DNA of 64,000 nucleotides from Tetracentron sinense. Lineage: Eukaryota; Streptophyta; Magnoliopsida; Trochodendrales; Trochodendraceae. How positions within the stretch are numbered: the stretch's first letter is position 1; each line of letters starts with the position of its first letter. The notes beneath the pieces were generated by a model. That model was given only the letters and a program-made list of their open reading frames with translations. It was not told where the DNA came from and did not search any database. Position numbers and translations under genes: made by a program. The stretch spans positions 14,681,827 to 14,745,826 of the forward strand of contig CM026551.1 in assembly GCA_015143295.1 (NCBI GenBank), read 5' to 3'. Shown in pieces: positions 11,778 through 23,210 of the stretch.

Positions 11778-14700
11778 TCTGCTGATGAACTTTTAATCAT
11801 TTCATGGAAGTTCTTTATATGGAATATTGTTTAATTATGACCAATTAATCACCTAATATAATGAACTTTGGCCGGAATACCCCTCCACTCCCGCTTTCAA
11901 ACCTCGCTCTCACGGTTTGAGAGCAGATTCGCCGCGGGACGCGATTTCCTACTTCGTAGAGCGCGATTTCCTATTTCTTAAAGTGTTCGTAGAGCTTGGT
12001 GTTATAAAGCTTAATCTTGTGATCTGATCGCCGTGAGTTTTCCCACTGTAAATTTGAACTGAACAAGGAAGAAGATGAAGTATACGGTTTTTGCAAAGTT
12101 GTATACAAATTTTCATCTTTACCCTTAATGTGTAAACGCATAAGGGTGTGTTCGGTTGAGGGGTAAATGGGTGGGAGAAAGTAAAGTAAAATGAAAGAAT
12201 TATATAAATTCTCTTGTGTGTTTAGTTTGAGAGAAAAAGTTTAGGGAAAAGTATAATTTTTTCCAAAATTACCCTTTGCTCTCTTTAGAAGTAGGGTTCA
12301 ACAAAAGGATAGATTTGGAATTGGAAGTTTTTACTTTACTTTCTTTCACAATTCCAGCTTTTTGGTAGAATAAGGTTTAGGTGAAAGTGAGAGAAAGTTG
12401 TACACTATTGAGAAAGTTCAAGTTTTACTTTACCTCAAAATCCGTCAAATCGAACAGGGTGAAAGTGGGAATGTAAAGGAAAGTGAGTGAAAGTGGGAGA
12501 GGAAAGTGGGTGAAAGTGGGAGTTTCTCCCACTTTCACCCTGTTCGGTTTGAGGGATTTTGAGGTAAAGTAAAACTTGAACTTTCTCAATAGTGTCTAAC
12601 TTTTTCTCACTTTCACCCAAACCTTATTCCACCAAAAAGCTGGAATTGCGAAAGAAAGTAAAGTAAAAGCTACCAATTCCAAATCTACCGTTTTGTTGAA
12701 CCCTAGTCTTAAAGAGAGCAAATGGTAATTTTGGAAAAATTTATATTTTCCTCTAAACTTTTATCTCAAACCAAACACACAAGAGAATTTATACAATTCT
12801 TTCATTTTACTTTACTTCACTTCACTTTACTTTCTCCCACCCATTTACCCCTCAACCGAACACACCCTAAGGGAAAAGTCAAGAGTCTTCAAATTTCTTT
12901 TCTTACTTTTTTTTTTATAATGTCAGTTCTTTTTGTACAATATCAATTTGTGTCAGTGATCAAGTCATTTCAATTTTTTTATTACTTAACTTATTTTTAT
13001 CTTTTTTCTTGGTACATATCACTCTTTTATCATTTTGAATTTATTCTAACTATGAGATCACATCCAATTGGAACCCGAGTTCAATCGCACTTAATGACCA
13101 ATATTTATCTTTTAAAATTCTTATTAACCGTGGTTAAAATTCAGTAATCTTTAAATTTTTTAATATAATTTTGATTTTTAAAAAATATTAAAATATTATT
13201 TATATATACGGCGCTCCCGACCTTATCCTAAATTGAAATATGACGCTCTCGCTCCCGCTCCCGCTCCCGCTCCATGCTCTGGTTACTTAGCTTTGGCATA
13301 GAAGAATCTTCCATGAGATGCATTAGAATGTCGGTTCTTTCTCTTGCTATTTGATTATACGGACTCTAGGCCATATTTGGGGATGATTTCAGATCATTCC
13401 ATTTTAGAGTGAATGTAGTCCCAAGTATTAATATTGTGCTCAATATCTGAGTGTTTACTTCATCAATTCTTGACAGAGGAGAAATTGCTAAGAATTTCGG
13501 AATTATAGTCGATCCCAAGATGACACAAGTGATTGGACGCATTATCCAAGCGCCCGATTTGAAAATTCGGGAATGCAATGGTAATTTGAGTAAATTCACA
13601 CTCAAAAGGGATGACGGGCAGTGGAACCTCGTTGATAGATGGGTGTTGGAAGGGAAGCAGATCGATAGGTGGGGAATCCTAGACTTCAGTTCATCCGACC
13701 GGGACAACAAATTGAATCCCAACCAATTCATTCAAAAGCTTATCACTCGGTGTGGTAAACTCGGGATCAACATGAAGCTACCTCTCTTTTGCAATTCATC
13801 TCATATGGACATTTTCTCCCACCCTGTTCCACTTCGCGGTACACTCCAAAAAATTTACGACTATACCGAAAAGACTGCCGGTGGGCGGCTACAGGTTCTT
13901 ATTTGTGTCATGGCTAGGGAGGATCCTGGCTACAATGTTCTCAAGTGGATTTGTGAGACTGAAATTGGGATAATGACACAATGCTGTCTGAGCGACAATG
14001 CCAACAATGCCAATGATCAGTTCCTTGCAAATCTCGGCCTCAGCATCAATGCTAAGCTTGGTGGCAGCAATTTTGAGCTCTTCCATCCGCTCCCTGGATT
14101 CAGTGGCAATGACCATGTCATGTTTATAGGGGCTGATGTCAATCATCCCGGCGCTCGGAACACGACGTGTCCGTCAATTGCAGCCGTTGTTGCCACCATA
14201 AATTGGCCTGCTGCAAATAAATATGCATCTCGTATTCGGCCGCAGGACCATGGGGCCGAGAAGATTCAAAATTTCGGGGAAATGTGTTTGGAGCTTCTCA
14301 ACACATATGCCCGACTCAACAAAGTCAAGCCAGAGAAAATTGTGGTGTTTCGTGATGGAGTCAGTGATGGCCAATTTGAAATGGTTCTCAATGAAGAGTT
14401 AGCAGATCTCAAGAGGGCGATTGAGTCGGACGAGTACTCCCCAACCATCACACTTATCGTAGCACAGAAGCGGCACCTGACCCGTCTCTTCCCTGACCCT
14501 AAAGATGGGCAAGGAGACAAGAACGGTAATGTGATGCCAGGGACTGTTGTGGACACAACAATCGTGCACCATTACGAGTTTGATTTCTATCTTTGTAGCC
14601 ACTATGGGAGCATTGGCACCAGCAAGCCGACTCACTACCATGTACTCTTGGACGACCACTGCTTTAGTTCTGACCAGTTGCAGACGGTCATATACAACCT

Positions 14701-14896
14701 GTGCTACACCTTTGCTGGATGCACTAAACCAGTCTCATTGGTCCCACCTGTGTACTATGCAGACCTTGCTGCATATAGAGGGCGGCAATACTACGAGGCA
14801 CTCATGGAATCTTCTTCGCCATCGTCTTCTTCATTTGATGATGGTAAGTTCTGCAAGCTGCATAGTGATCTTGAAAACCTTATGTATTTCTTATGA
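10047..14896 (+). CDS. AGO2-like: Argonaute, AGO2/AGO3 clade, copy 1
   Basis: Small-RNA-guided slicer/effector. Exons 10047-10308, 10508-11690 and 13477-14896 join with frame kept (GTAAGT/ACAG and GTACGT/ACAG junctions) to 954 aa. Order: Arg-Gly-rich N-terminus (1-87, including HARGRGRGR), Ser10 run (90-99), N domain from about 120, L1, PAZ about 310-440, MID from about 480, PIWI about 620-930. Catalytic residues: Asp702 in FIGADVNHP, Asp775 in FRDGVSD, and His in KPTHYHVL, so a DDH slicer is possible. Clade evidence: the GPLGGEIAKNFGI junction, VPPVYYADLAAYRGRQYYEA and a short C-terminal tail match AGO2/AGO3, as does the three-exon layout. AGO2 is known in antiviral silencing and DNA repair. 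ATG at 10047 gives MENHARGRG, as in copy 2. Intron 2 (1786 bp) carries a 724-bp MITE. No stops or frameshifts seen. Confidence 0.95.
10511..10541 (+). repeat. (TCTAGT)n hexamer run coding poly-Ser
   Basis: The first bases of exon 2 repeat TCTAGT four to five times, coding ten serines. Copy 2 has only TCTAGTTCT (three serines) followed by a Gln-rich insert. Replication slippage in a coding microsatellite is the simple reading. Confidence 0.8.
11728..11777. repeat. Compound dinucleotide microsatellite (GC)n(TA)n(CA)n
   Basis: GTGTGTGCGCGCGCGC is followed by (TA)9 and (CA)9, just inside intron 2 of AGO copy 1. Copy 2 has no such run at the same place. A shorter (TA)n run lies in intron 1 at 10330-10350. 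Confidence 0.9.
12141..12870. mobile_element. 724-bp inverted-repeat MITE, Tourist-like, in AGO copy 1 intron 2
   Basis: Element 12144-12867 is flanked by TAA on both sides (12141-12143, 12868-12870). Ends are GGGTGTGTTCGGTTGAGGGG and its complement. The arms run almost to the centre (about 12500-12530, GTGGGAGTTTCTCCCAC), making a foldback of roughly 350 bp per arm. No transposase. TAA target plus GGG-type ends fit PIF/Harbinger-derived Tourist MITEs. Transcription through the intron would give a long hairpin RNA. Confidence 0.88.
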
Positions 14897-15440
14897 AGAT
14901 TCAGAAATGGGGTACCAGACTAAGCAGTCGAACTCTCCTTGTCTATGCGGGTATTGTGCGTGAATCTGTCGGGTTATATGTCTTTTTTTTTTTTTCCTTT
15001 TTTTGTTTTGGAATATAGTTATATATCTAGTTTGTGTTGTGTAATTTCCTCTCAAATTGTCTGTTCTGAATTGTCATAGATGTTAGAACCCATCTTGTAG
15101 TGGTCCGGTCAGACCTATTTACTGTTCTGTTTTGGCAAAGTGATGCTGATATGATGAAGTATTTTATGCTATATAAAGTTTGTTTAGACCAACTCTTTTT
15201 TTTTCTTCTTCTTCTTATTCTGGTATAAGGCTTCATCTATTATCTATTAGTAGTAGTTAGAGTACTAGTGGTCTGGGTATTTCATCCCAGTGTAGCCTCT
15301 TCGGCCCTGGGTGCAGAGGCCTAAGTTCTCCGGAACAGTCTTTTGCTGGCTTATTGTGATGAATGGAGGTAGCAAACAGTTTTTGAGGCGTTACACAAAT
15401 GCTTGAATCTGCTGTATTCGCTTCAGGAATTTAATGGGAG
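14897..15440 (+). other. 3' UTR and downstream duplicated flank, arm 1
   Basis: GGAATATAGTTATA, CTCAAATTGTCTGTT, AGTGGTCCGGTCAGA, TATTTACTGTT, AGTTTGTTTAGA and CAGTCTTTTGCTGGCTTATT all recur in order after copy 2 (29580-29890). Similarity fades after about 15400 (29970 in arm 2), giving the right edge of the segmental duplication. Confidence 0.75.
14949..14969 (+). promoter_or_regulatory. Degenerate miR403-type target in AGO copy 1 3' UTR
   Basis: The 14-base core TTGTGCGTGAATCT of the miR403 target is kept, but by my alignment positions 1, 3, 4, 5, 20 and 21 of the 21-base site differ, leaving 15 matches. It starts 53 bases after the stop. The mismatches at 20-21 sit opposite the 5' end of the miRNA, so cleavage is probably weaker than for copy 2. 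Confidence 0.7.
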
Positions 15441-15610
15441 GAATGTTTCAAGCAGTATCTCTCAATATCTGGTTTTGATCGGTGATTGTGAATTTGAAGA
15501 GTTTGTGTAATGGCAACGGATTATCTCTGGCAGATGCCCGAGATGGCATCTTGGGTACCCTCTCTGCACGACGTGTGGTAAGGCATTAAACTAGGTAAAC
15601 TAAGGGAGTG

Positions 15611-16124
15611 ATAGAATGTGGTACAAGGTGCACCTCCCAAGCTCGCCACATGTCCTCTTTGACATCCACTAATCATGGTTAAAATTCACTTATCCTTAAT
15701 GTTAAATATCTAATCTTAATTTTTAGAAAAAAATTAACCTTGCTTATGATTCACTTACTTTTTTTTTTTTTTTGGTAAACACATCAACACCACAAGGTGA
15801 GTACTGAAGCCAAAGAAGGGAAACACACACACTCACACCCCACATGCGAACACACACACGACACACATGTAGACTGACTACACACGCAGCCTTATAAGCT
15901 TCACCCAAGAGCTTCCTAAAACGGGTACCAACCGTTTGGGATGCTATGGAACTTAGAAGGAGATTCGCTTACTAATGTGGTTGAGTTTTTAAAATATATT
16001 TTTTTAACAACTAAAGTTATATTATTTAACCCTAAGGATGCGTGAATCTTAGCCACAGTTAATAGATGTCAAAGAAGACATGTGGCGAGCTTGGAAGGTG
16101 TGCGTGTACCACCCAATAGAATGT
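15611..16124. mobile_element. Second Mutator-like MITE, inserted in the outer one
   Basis: A perfect 9-bp target duplication ATAGAATGT flanks it (15611-15619 and 16116-16124). The arms CAAGCTCGCCACATGTCCTCTTTGACATC and the inverse near 16060-16100 pair over more than 50 bases. The arms contain the AACCATGGTTAAAATTCA-type sequence scattered across this window, so that dispersed motif is probably the debris of this family. Confidence 0.8.
15748..15973 (-). mobile_element. Poly(A) retroposon, innermost insertion
   Basis: A T-run at 15759-15773 (a poly(A) tail on the minus strand) and a target duplication GATTCACTTACT / GATTCGCTTACT (15748-15759, 15962-15973, one mismatch) mark a retroposon of about 200 bp. 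On the minus strand it is rich in GTGTGTGT. No protein is coded. It could be a SINE or a LINE 3' stub. Confidence 0.65.
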
Positions 16125-17122
16125 ACAATACTCCCCTACTTTAACGCCTTACCATGCCGGTGTGTAAAGAGTGGTGCCCGAGATGCCATCTTGGGCATCT
16201 GCGAGAGATAATCCGTTGCCTTGGGTAATGCTAGCTCCTTTTTTTTTTATGTCACTTCCTACAGAGGATAGGCACAAGTTATTGTCATCCATGGAAAGAA
16301 ATTGGAGAAAATGACTTTAAAAGAAAGTAGAGCTAGGTAGTGCAATGAAATATTGATTACCCCTATAGGGGATAGGTTGATTACTTGCTTTTACACCTCT
16401 TTAATGTGATTAACAAATTCTTTCGCTATGATTTTACTCAGGTTGGGAATGGGTACCCAGTCCAAGATATGATTCAGATTTCTCCTATAATTTGCAAGTT
16501 AGTGTATATTAGTCATTTTAGAAAAAGTTTCAGGAGCACTTTTTGAAAAAATCTCTCATGGTCATTCCTATGGGCTATATAGTGGCGTTGTCTGGAGTAG
16601 CCCCCCGAACTTTTGAGGAAAAAAAATAAGTATTGATACTATATTATTTAATTTAAGAGGGCATAGGTTGGCACGTGCAAGGCTGGCACAGTTGTCTCCT
16701 CAACTTTTGAAAAAAAAAACTAAATTTTATATTTAATTTAAGAGGGTATAGCCATGTGCAAGGGGGGCAGCTGGCCCTAATTACTTTTGAAAAAAAATCT
16801 TTACAATCGAACACAAACGTATTTGTTCCTTAAACAAAAAAAGGGGGCTACACCTCGAACCCCTAGACTAAAAACATTTCATACATGCCTAAACATTCTT
16901 TACAAACCTATTAATAATTACTAACATTATCAACCATTGCTTAACCATTGCTTGCTTAACCTGTTTGGGAGCAAAAATGGGGTGCTTAAAGTAGTGTGAA
17001 AACACTTAAACATGCGGGTGCACAAAATAAATTAAGGAAAATTTTGGGTCAGAATTAAAAGATTAGTCAAGCGTATGTGATAAAAAAATTCACTATAGAG
17101 GGTCTAAATCTCAAGATAGACC

Positions 17123-17346
17123 CAAGAAAAAGGTATCGGATTACTCTGGCGGACGCCCGTGGTGTGAGCACGGGCGTCCACACAACATGTGGCAATAAAA
17201 TAAAGAGAAATCATTTCATTTTCTTCCCATGTTTTTGACTTTTCTCCTCACACGATATCTCTCTTTTCTTTATCGCCACATGTCAAATGATATGTGGACG
17301 CCGGAGCGCATGCCACCGCGAGAGGTAATCCGATGCCCAAGAAAAA
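17123..17346. mobile_element. 206-bp Mutator-like MITE
   Basis: A perfect 9-bp target duplication CAAGAAAAA (17123-17131, 17338-17346) flanks ends GGTATCGGATTACTCTGGCGG and CCGCGAGAGGTAATCCGATGCC. The ends resemble those of the 15512-16220 element, so this is a related family. Confidence 0.88.
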
Positions 17347-17349
17347 TAT

Positions 17350-18840
17350 AGTTGGGTTAGATTCCCAAACCAGTTCCCCAGTCCCATTAGTTAAAACCTT
17401 AGCTTGTCAGAGAATTTGACAGAATTACAATCCATTTCAAATTGGCATCCTTTATCTCTATATATCGAGGGTATAGATCGGTCACCATTACTAGGTCATC
17501 CTAACGTCCATTTGATGACTTAGACATGCACTTCCCACGATGAGGAGTATAGGTAAAAAGGAAAAGAATTATTAAATAATCCTAAAAAGAGAATCGGATG
17601 GTCTAATTTTCTCTACACACGGACTAATATATGCTTTGTTAGTCTATATTATTCTAAGACCTTAAAACAATTATATAGAGTATTCAACCATATGCTATCA
17701 AAACATATTTCATCCAACAACAAAAAAAACACATATTTCGCATGCTCATTGTTCCTTTTTGCCAAGAGAAAAGGAATATTTATAATTCTATAGTTTTAAT
17801 GTTTTGGAACTCAACTTAGTGGATGACAGCAATCAGTAACTTGATGAAAAGTTTTAAACTCTAATTCGTTTTTTTTTTTTTTGGACGATTTCCAGTAATT
17901 GTTAATAGTAATTGTTAATGAGAAGATCACCAGTAATATTTCGGAAGTATTAGGTATTTTTGTACACATCAATCAAAGGGATGCGCACACAAATCAAAGA
18001 ATTAGTTAGCGTGCTCAAAATACATGACACTTTGGGAGTGAATACTAACAATCTCCTCACCAGTAATTACTGGACTTGTACCTTTTCAGACAGTCGAAAG
18101 CATAGATAAACCAAGTGAACTTTCAATATGTAAAAGAAGGATTGTTCACATTAGCTGACTTGTGTGAGCAGCATTGTGTATATCTCCTATGTAGGGATAT
18201 TTAGGTTCTATTTCCTCGAGTGACAACGTGAAGATGGATAAGTTCACCCTGTTTAGCCCGCTTTTGAGCTAGGCATTCGGCTCTTTAATCCATTAACTAA
18301 TGCTAATTGAGGTAGAGGCCTAACTGCATTTGACTACCCAAAAAATGAACGATTGATTAGAAAAATAAAGTTTATCTAAAAATCCCAATCAAATCCAAGT
18401 TGTTAAACAAGAAGAGATACAAAACCCTAGATACTAGATTGAATTAACGAAAAAAATTATAAAAACAATGCGAGATTTTTGGTTGTATTTGCATTGAAGG
18501 TATATAGAACAAAAATCGAATTAGGGAGATTTATAGAAAGCAATAACTTATAATTATAGAAAAGGAGAATCCACGTAAGGAGATGGAGGTTGAACTAAAA
18601 TTTAAAGCTCTACATAAATTTGTGTATGCATTCAAATTTCTTTAACATGCAACACCGACGCAGAATAAAAAACTCGCTCTCAAAGGAAGAGAAGAAGCCA
18701 AAACCATGGTGCAATTAGGTGCTTAGGTTTCCACAATGGTTCTAACTTCTCTACTGAGCCTTGGCTAAAGTTGGCAAGGATGAATGATGTCGGAGGAGTT
18801 GATTGGCTACTCGGACTCTCCCCAATCATTAGGGTGGCAC
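17350..18840. other. Intergenic DNA without recognised content
   Basis: AT-rich, stop-dense in all frames. A weak inverted similarity built on CCAGTAATT and TTAACAAT lies at 17890-18080. Nothing else stands out. Confidence 0.5.
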
Positions 18841-18844
18841 TTGG

Positions 18845-19270
18845 CAGACTCTTGGCCAATAGGGCCTAGCCTTGTGTGGATCTAAGGGTGTCATTGGACT
18901 GGGCTAGCATGCATCCCGGCACGCCTCCATTCCGTGCTGGGCTCGGCTCTGTTAAATAGTTGGCTGGACTTGGGCCTAGGCTCCTAGGGTCTCAGGTTCG
19001 TTTGATTATGATTGTAACTGGCCTGTGGTTATTAACTTAAAAAAAAACCTTCAATAGATATGTTAGGCTCCACTAGTCTTGGCCTGACCAGGTTCGGCTT
19101 AAGCCCATTCTGGCCCAGTCTATTAAGAATAAGGCCAGGCTTGAGCGTACCTCTACAGCCCGCTTATAGTTGGGCCGCAGCAAGCCAGCCCAGTCCATTG
19201 ACACCAGGAGTCCAATCGGCTGCTAGGTTAGAATTAGCAAAAGTTGATAGTATATCCTAAAGATTATAGA
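18845..19270. repeat. 5' block of segmental duplication, arm 2
   Basis: Counterpart of 6987-7460 (same order of words). It carries a 66-codon frame that is not supported as a gene. The region right of it (19270-19750) holds several degenerate copies of the AATCTTAACCACAGTTAATG motif and no gene. Confidence 0.6.
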
Positions 19271-20094
19271 TAAAGGAACGTGATTCTCTACGTGTCCACA
19301 GCATTGGTGTGTGTCTCTTATTCTCTCCTCTAAATCTTAATTAAGTTTAACTAATCTCATGTTAATGTTTTTTTATTTTAAAAACCAAGGTTAGATGAAT
19401 AAACCCGAGAGGTGAGTAAATCTTAACCATAGGTAATAGATTTAACTAATGTAATTTTTCATTCTAAAAATTAAGGTTTGATGGATGAACCCTAAGGATG
19501 AATAATCTTAACCATAATTAATGAGTGTTAACAAAGATGGATGAAACCTAGGAGGAGTGAATCTTAACCACAGTTAATGAATATTAACTAACCTAAGATT
19601 AATACTTTTTATTTGTATTCTAAAAACCAAGGTTCGACCAATAAACCACATGGATGAGTGAATCTTAACGACGCACGATGAGAGTTAAAAGAGCCATGAG
19701 TGGAATGGGGACGTGCAAAGAAGCATTTCCGATATATAAATAATAAAACTTAAAATTCTTACAATATAACATACGGTCCTTTAGTCAGACCCTTTTGGAG
19801 TGAGTGTGAAGATCTACCCTTATGGCACCTTATCAACTAACTACCATAGGTCTAGTTGTGCGTGTTTAAAAAAAAAAAAAACATCACATTAGAGTTTGGG
19901 TGTTACTTATCCCCTTTAGTTCTACATCGGTTGGGTATTAGGCACAACAAGGATGTATAAGAGGTCTCCACTCCTCTATTAGTCAGGCCCTTTTAGAATG
20001 AGTGTGTGACACATTAGCGACTACCATAGGGCTAGCTTTGTGTGTGTTTAAAGTGTGTTAAATGATACCTTTAGCGATAAAAAGATTATTGGGA

Positions 20095-20230
20095 GAACAT
20101 GGGGCTTTTGTTTTGGTGAATAGTCATACACGGATGAGACAACTAACTTGGATGAATGCCATCGTTAAGAGACCGGCTGCTTGAAATTTGTAGAACTTGG
20201 GCTCATCGCCGACTTCGACAAATTAGGTAT
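20095..20230. repeat. Duplicated block, arm 2 (matches 7720-8110)
   Basis: CATACACGGATG, ACAACTAACTTGG, GAATGCCATCGTTAAGAGA, GCTGCTTGAAATTTGTA and GACTTCGA match arm 1 in order, where the LTR fragment 7758-8038 splits it. The stretch 20230-21940 that follows has no gene and no recognised element beyond short inverted AT-rich words. Confidence 0.75.
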
Positions 20231-21939
20231 TTGGCGTTTTTGAGTAGAGACATAGATACTGATCCAGTAGCACTCTCCTACACTGCAACACACTAGATAA
20301 TTTGATAAAGGTTATTCCAGATTCTTCTTCTTTCGTAATAAAAGTTAAGGTGATGGGCCCAAACTTAACAACTGAAAGATGACCGTTGACGATTAGACTT
20401 TAGAGTTAGGCATAGGACTTTTAGTCAGCCCCATCAGTTTCTCCGTTCTCTCCTGAACTGACACAAATTCCACGATTTCGACTATGCGTTTTGAAAGAAA
20501 CATGAAACTTCCCTCTAACCTACATGCTCCACATAGAGTTCAGATCTCCTGTGTGGAATTTCATACCGATTCCTTGTGCTGACCATGTACGTGCAGTACG
20601 TTTAGTACTACAACAATCAATATGGTATAAGGGAATTTACATCTTAGAGTCTCATATTATTGTATTTATTAAAATAGCCATGAAGATACACCCGCCTCTT
20701 ACTTTAATGGTAGGGAGTGACCTCTTTCAAGTGAAAAGTCTCGGAATCTAATCTCATTGAGTGATGAGTTGCAAGAGTTCCAATCCTCAAGCTAACCACT
20801 AACAACTAACAATAGGTAACTAGTATTGGTATTTGAACAAAAAAAATAAGCCATGAACATAGGTACTACAAGAGATACTTGAGCTCTCTTCTTTATGAAA
20901 GAATTAGATGTGGAAAATGATAAATCCCGAGTATTATTTGTTTTGATGTTTTTTGTTAAGAATTCTCAAAATTTTAATTCTCATATTATTGAAGGAAATG
21001 CTTAATTTACTGTCACATTAAACTATGTAATCTAATGTACAATCCTCATTGGTCAATGGCCTTCTTTTACAACACATCAATTGTAGTTGAGATTGAGTCA
21101 CTCTTATGATTAAGCATTAATTTTTTGAAACTTAACCATAGTTAAAAGACTATTAAAAGGGACATGTGGCTATGGCATTAGACTACATAGTCTAATGCGT
21201 GGTACGGTAATCACTGTTCTATTATTTACAAATCTATGAAATAGGGATTTCTAATTCTCATTCAAAATGGGAAGGATTTCAATTTTTATGCATATGAATT
21301 TTAGTTGAAGAAAAACAATTCAGGATTCCTCCAACTTCATTTTTCCTTCCATCTCCTCTGTACCATGCGGCAGGGGCTAGAGTCATGGACAAAAGAGGAG
21401 TACATGCCCTCTTAATATATTTTTTTTTAAAAAAGTTATAATTTATCGGAGAGCTATTGATAGGGGCAAAGCCAAGTGACACGTGCCTTCCTATATTTTT
21501 TTCTTAAAAAATATATGTTAATACTATGTTATTTAATTATTTAATCGGACATCATCATGGGATAGAGAAGCAGTTACCACACAAACTTTGAAAAAAAACG
21601 GTATACTATATTATTTAATTGTTTGATAGATTATTTAATTGTTTGATAGAACATACTCACATGGGCCAAAAGGCTCCTCTTTGAATTTTTGAAAAAATAT
21701 TTTTCATACTATGTCATTTAATTATTTAATAGGGCATACTCCTAAGACAAGGGGACAGCTAGACCCATAAATAAAGAGAAATAATTCCCATATAATATGT
21801 ACGAAACGTACGGACAAGATGACCCATAAAGTTAGTTGTAGAAAATTGAAGACTACGCGATCAAACCCCATCCCTATATCCAAAATATTTAGAACTCGTC
21901 TAATTATTTTCACAAATCCATTAATAGTTACTAACATTT

Positions 21940-22810
21940 TTAATCCACTATCACATGCCTCCTATAAGAAAATCTTGACTCCACCCTGCATGCGACATCG
22001 TATATTGTACAAACACAATTGAAGAAGTAAACAAGTAGACACTATTCATTTATGGGCGATCGTCTATAATGTCTTTTTCATAAGTCAATATTTTTCTCTC
22101 CCTATACAGATTTTAGTATTTTTTTGTAACCACATTTCAATTTCATAAAAGTCATTTATAATGGCTTCCAAAGCTTGGCACTTGAAAGTATCATGTAAAT
22201 TTCTAAAAAAACTAGGATGGTGTTTGGTAAAACTAATTTAAAAGGTAGAGTTTATTTGAAAATTATGATTTGTTGGACTTTAGATTGTTAATTTAAAGAT
22301 TTAATTGCATGCTTAAGTATTAGGTAAATTTACTCAACAAAAAAAAAATGCGCATACTATCGAATCAGGAGACTTGCTCACCTATACTTCCAATTCTTGG
22401 CACTTACAAGTCTCAGCAGGAACTTTCCAGAAAAAGGTGGCACTTAGAGCATAAGAACTTTCTAGAAAAACGGTGGGTGACACTTAAAAGTGTCATGTAA
22501 ATTTTTAATTTTTTTTAATAACTAAGTATTATGTAAACTTACTCAACACGAAAATACAAATTCTATCGAATTCAATCAACTATCACACCCCCTTATAAGA
22601 AAATTTCGGCTTCGCCCAACATCATGCATTGAACAAACACAATTCAGAAAATTGACAATATTTCATTTATGAGTGATCGTGTTTTTCATAATTCAATATT
22701 TGTCTCTCCCTAAATAGATTTTAGTTTCATTAAAGTCATTTATAATATATTTCAAAGCTTGGCACTTAAAAGTAAGTCTTATGTAATTTTTTTTATTATT
22801 TTGTAACCAA
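21940..22810 (+). repeat. Internal direct duplication upstream of AGO copy 2
   Basis: The stretch 21945-22210 recurs at 22575-22800: ATAAGAAAAT, ACAAACACAATT, TTCATTTATG, GATCGT, TTTCTCTCCCTA, AAAGTCATTTATAATG and AAAGCTTGGCACTT are shared in order. One unit of this type occurs in arm 1 (8340-8400). So arm 2 gained an extra copy about 0.6 kb away. Confidence 0.7.
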
Positions 22811-22949
22811 GTGTTATGTAAATTTACTCATACAAATACTATAAACTTGCATACTTTCCCTTCTAAGTCTTGGTACAGAAAAACTTTCAAGAAAAAAGAA
22901 AAAGGTAGGGTGTGGGAGAATCTATCTGCTCTCTAGAAAATAAGGGGAC

Positions 22950-23210
22950 TGTATCTTTTCCCATATAGACCTCAGGCTCAAACTATTCTCCTAGACAAAA
23001 GCAACCACACTCTTTTCATTATTTTCTTTAGGTTGAAAAATAGTAACCCCCCCCCCCCATTTACAGCAGAAAGCTTCCTCATCACGCAAGGGTAGTATAG
23101 TCATTTCATCGGTATACCTCTCCCCTATAACACAGGCAATGCCACTCCATGAACACAAATGTCACAAACAGCTTCCTTATTCTTCCGTTAATTGAGAGTT
23201 TTGTGCAGCA
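22950..23210 (+). promoter_or_regulatory. Promoter and 5' UTR region of AGO copy 2
   Basis: Conserved with 9740-10046 of copy 1 as described there: GACAAAAGCAACC, CAAGGGTAGTATAGTCATTTCATC, TATACCT, GTCACAAAC, GTTAATTGA, then the ATG. A C13 homopolymer at 23048-23060 is private to this copy. CCCTATAACAC at about 23112 is TATA-like but unproven. Confidence 0.55.

Larger units (their letters stand above)
15503..16229. mobile_element. Mutator-like MITE, outer shell of a triple nest
   Basis: Ends GGCAACGGATTATCTCTGGC and GCGAGAGATAATCCGTTGCC are inverse. A 9-bp target duplication, TTGTGTAAT at 15503-15511 and TTGGGTAAT at 16221-16229, has one mismatch. The 9-bp target and long inverted ends fit Mutator-like MITEs. 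The body is 15512-16220 including later insertions. Confidence 0.8.

Noticed and set aside
12722-13147. 141-codon + ORF in intron 2 of AGO copy 1
   Set aside because: It runs out of the foldback MITE into AT-rich intron sequence; low-complexity hydrophobic translation and no paralog counterpart.
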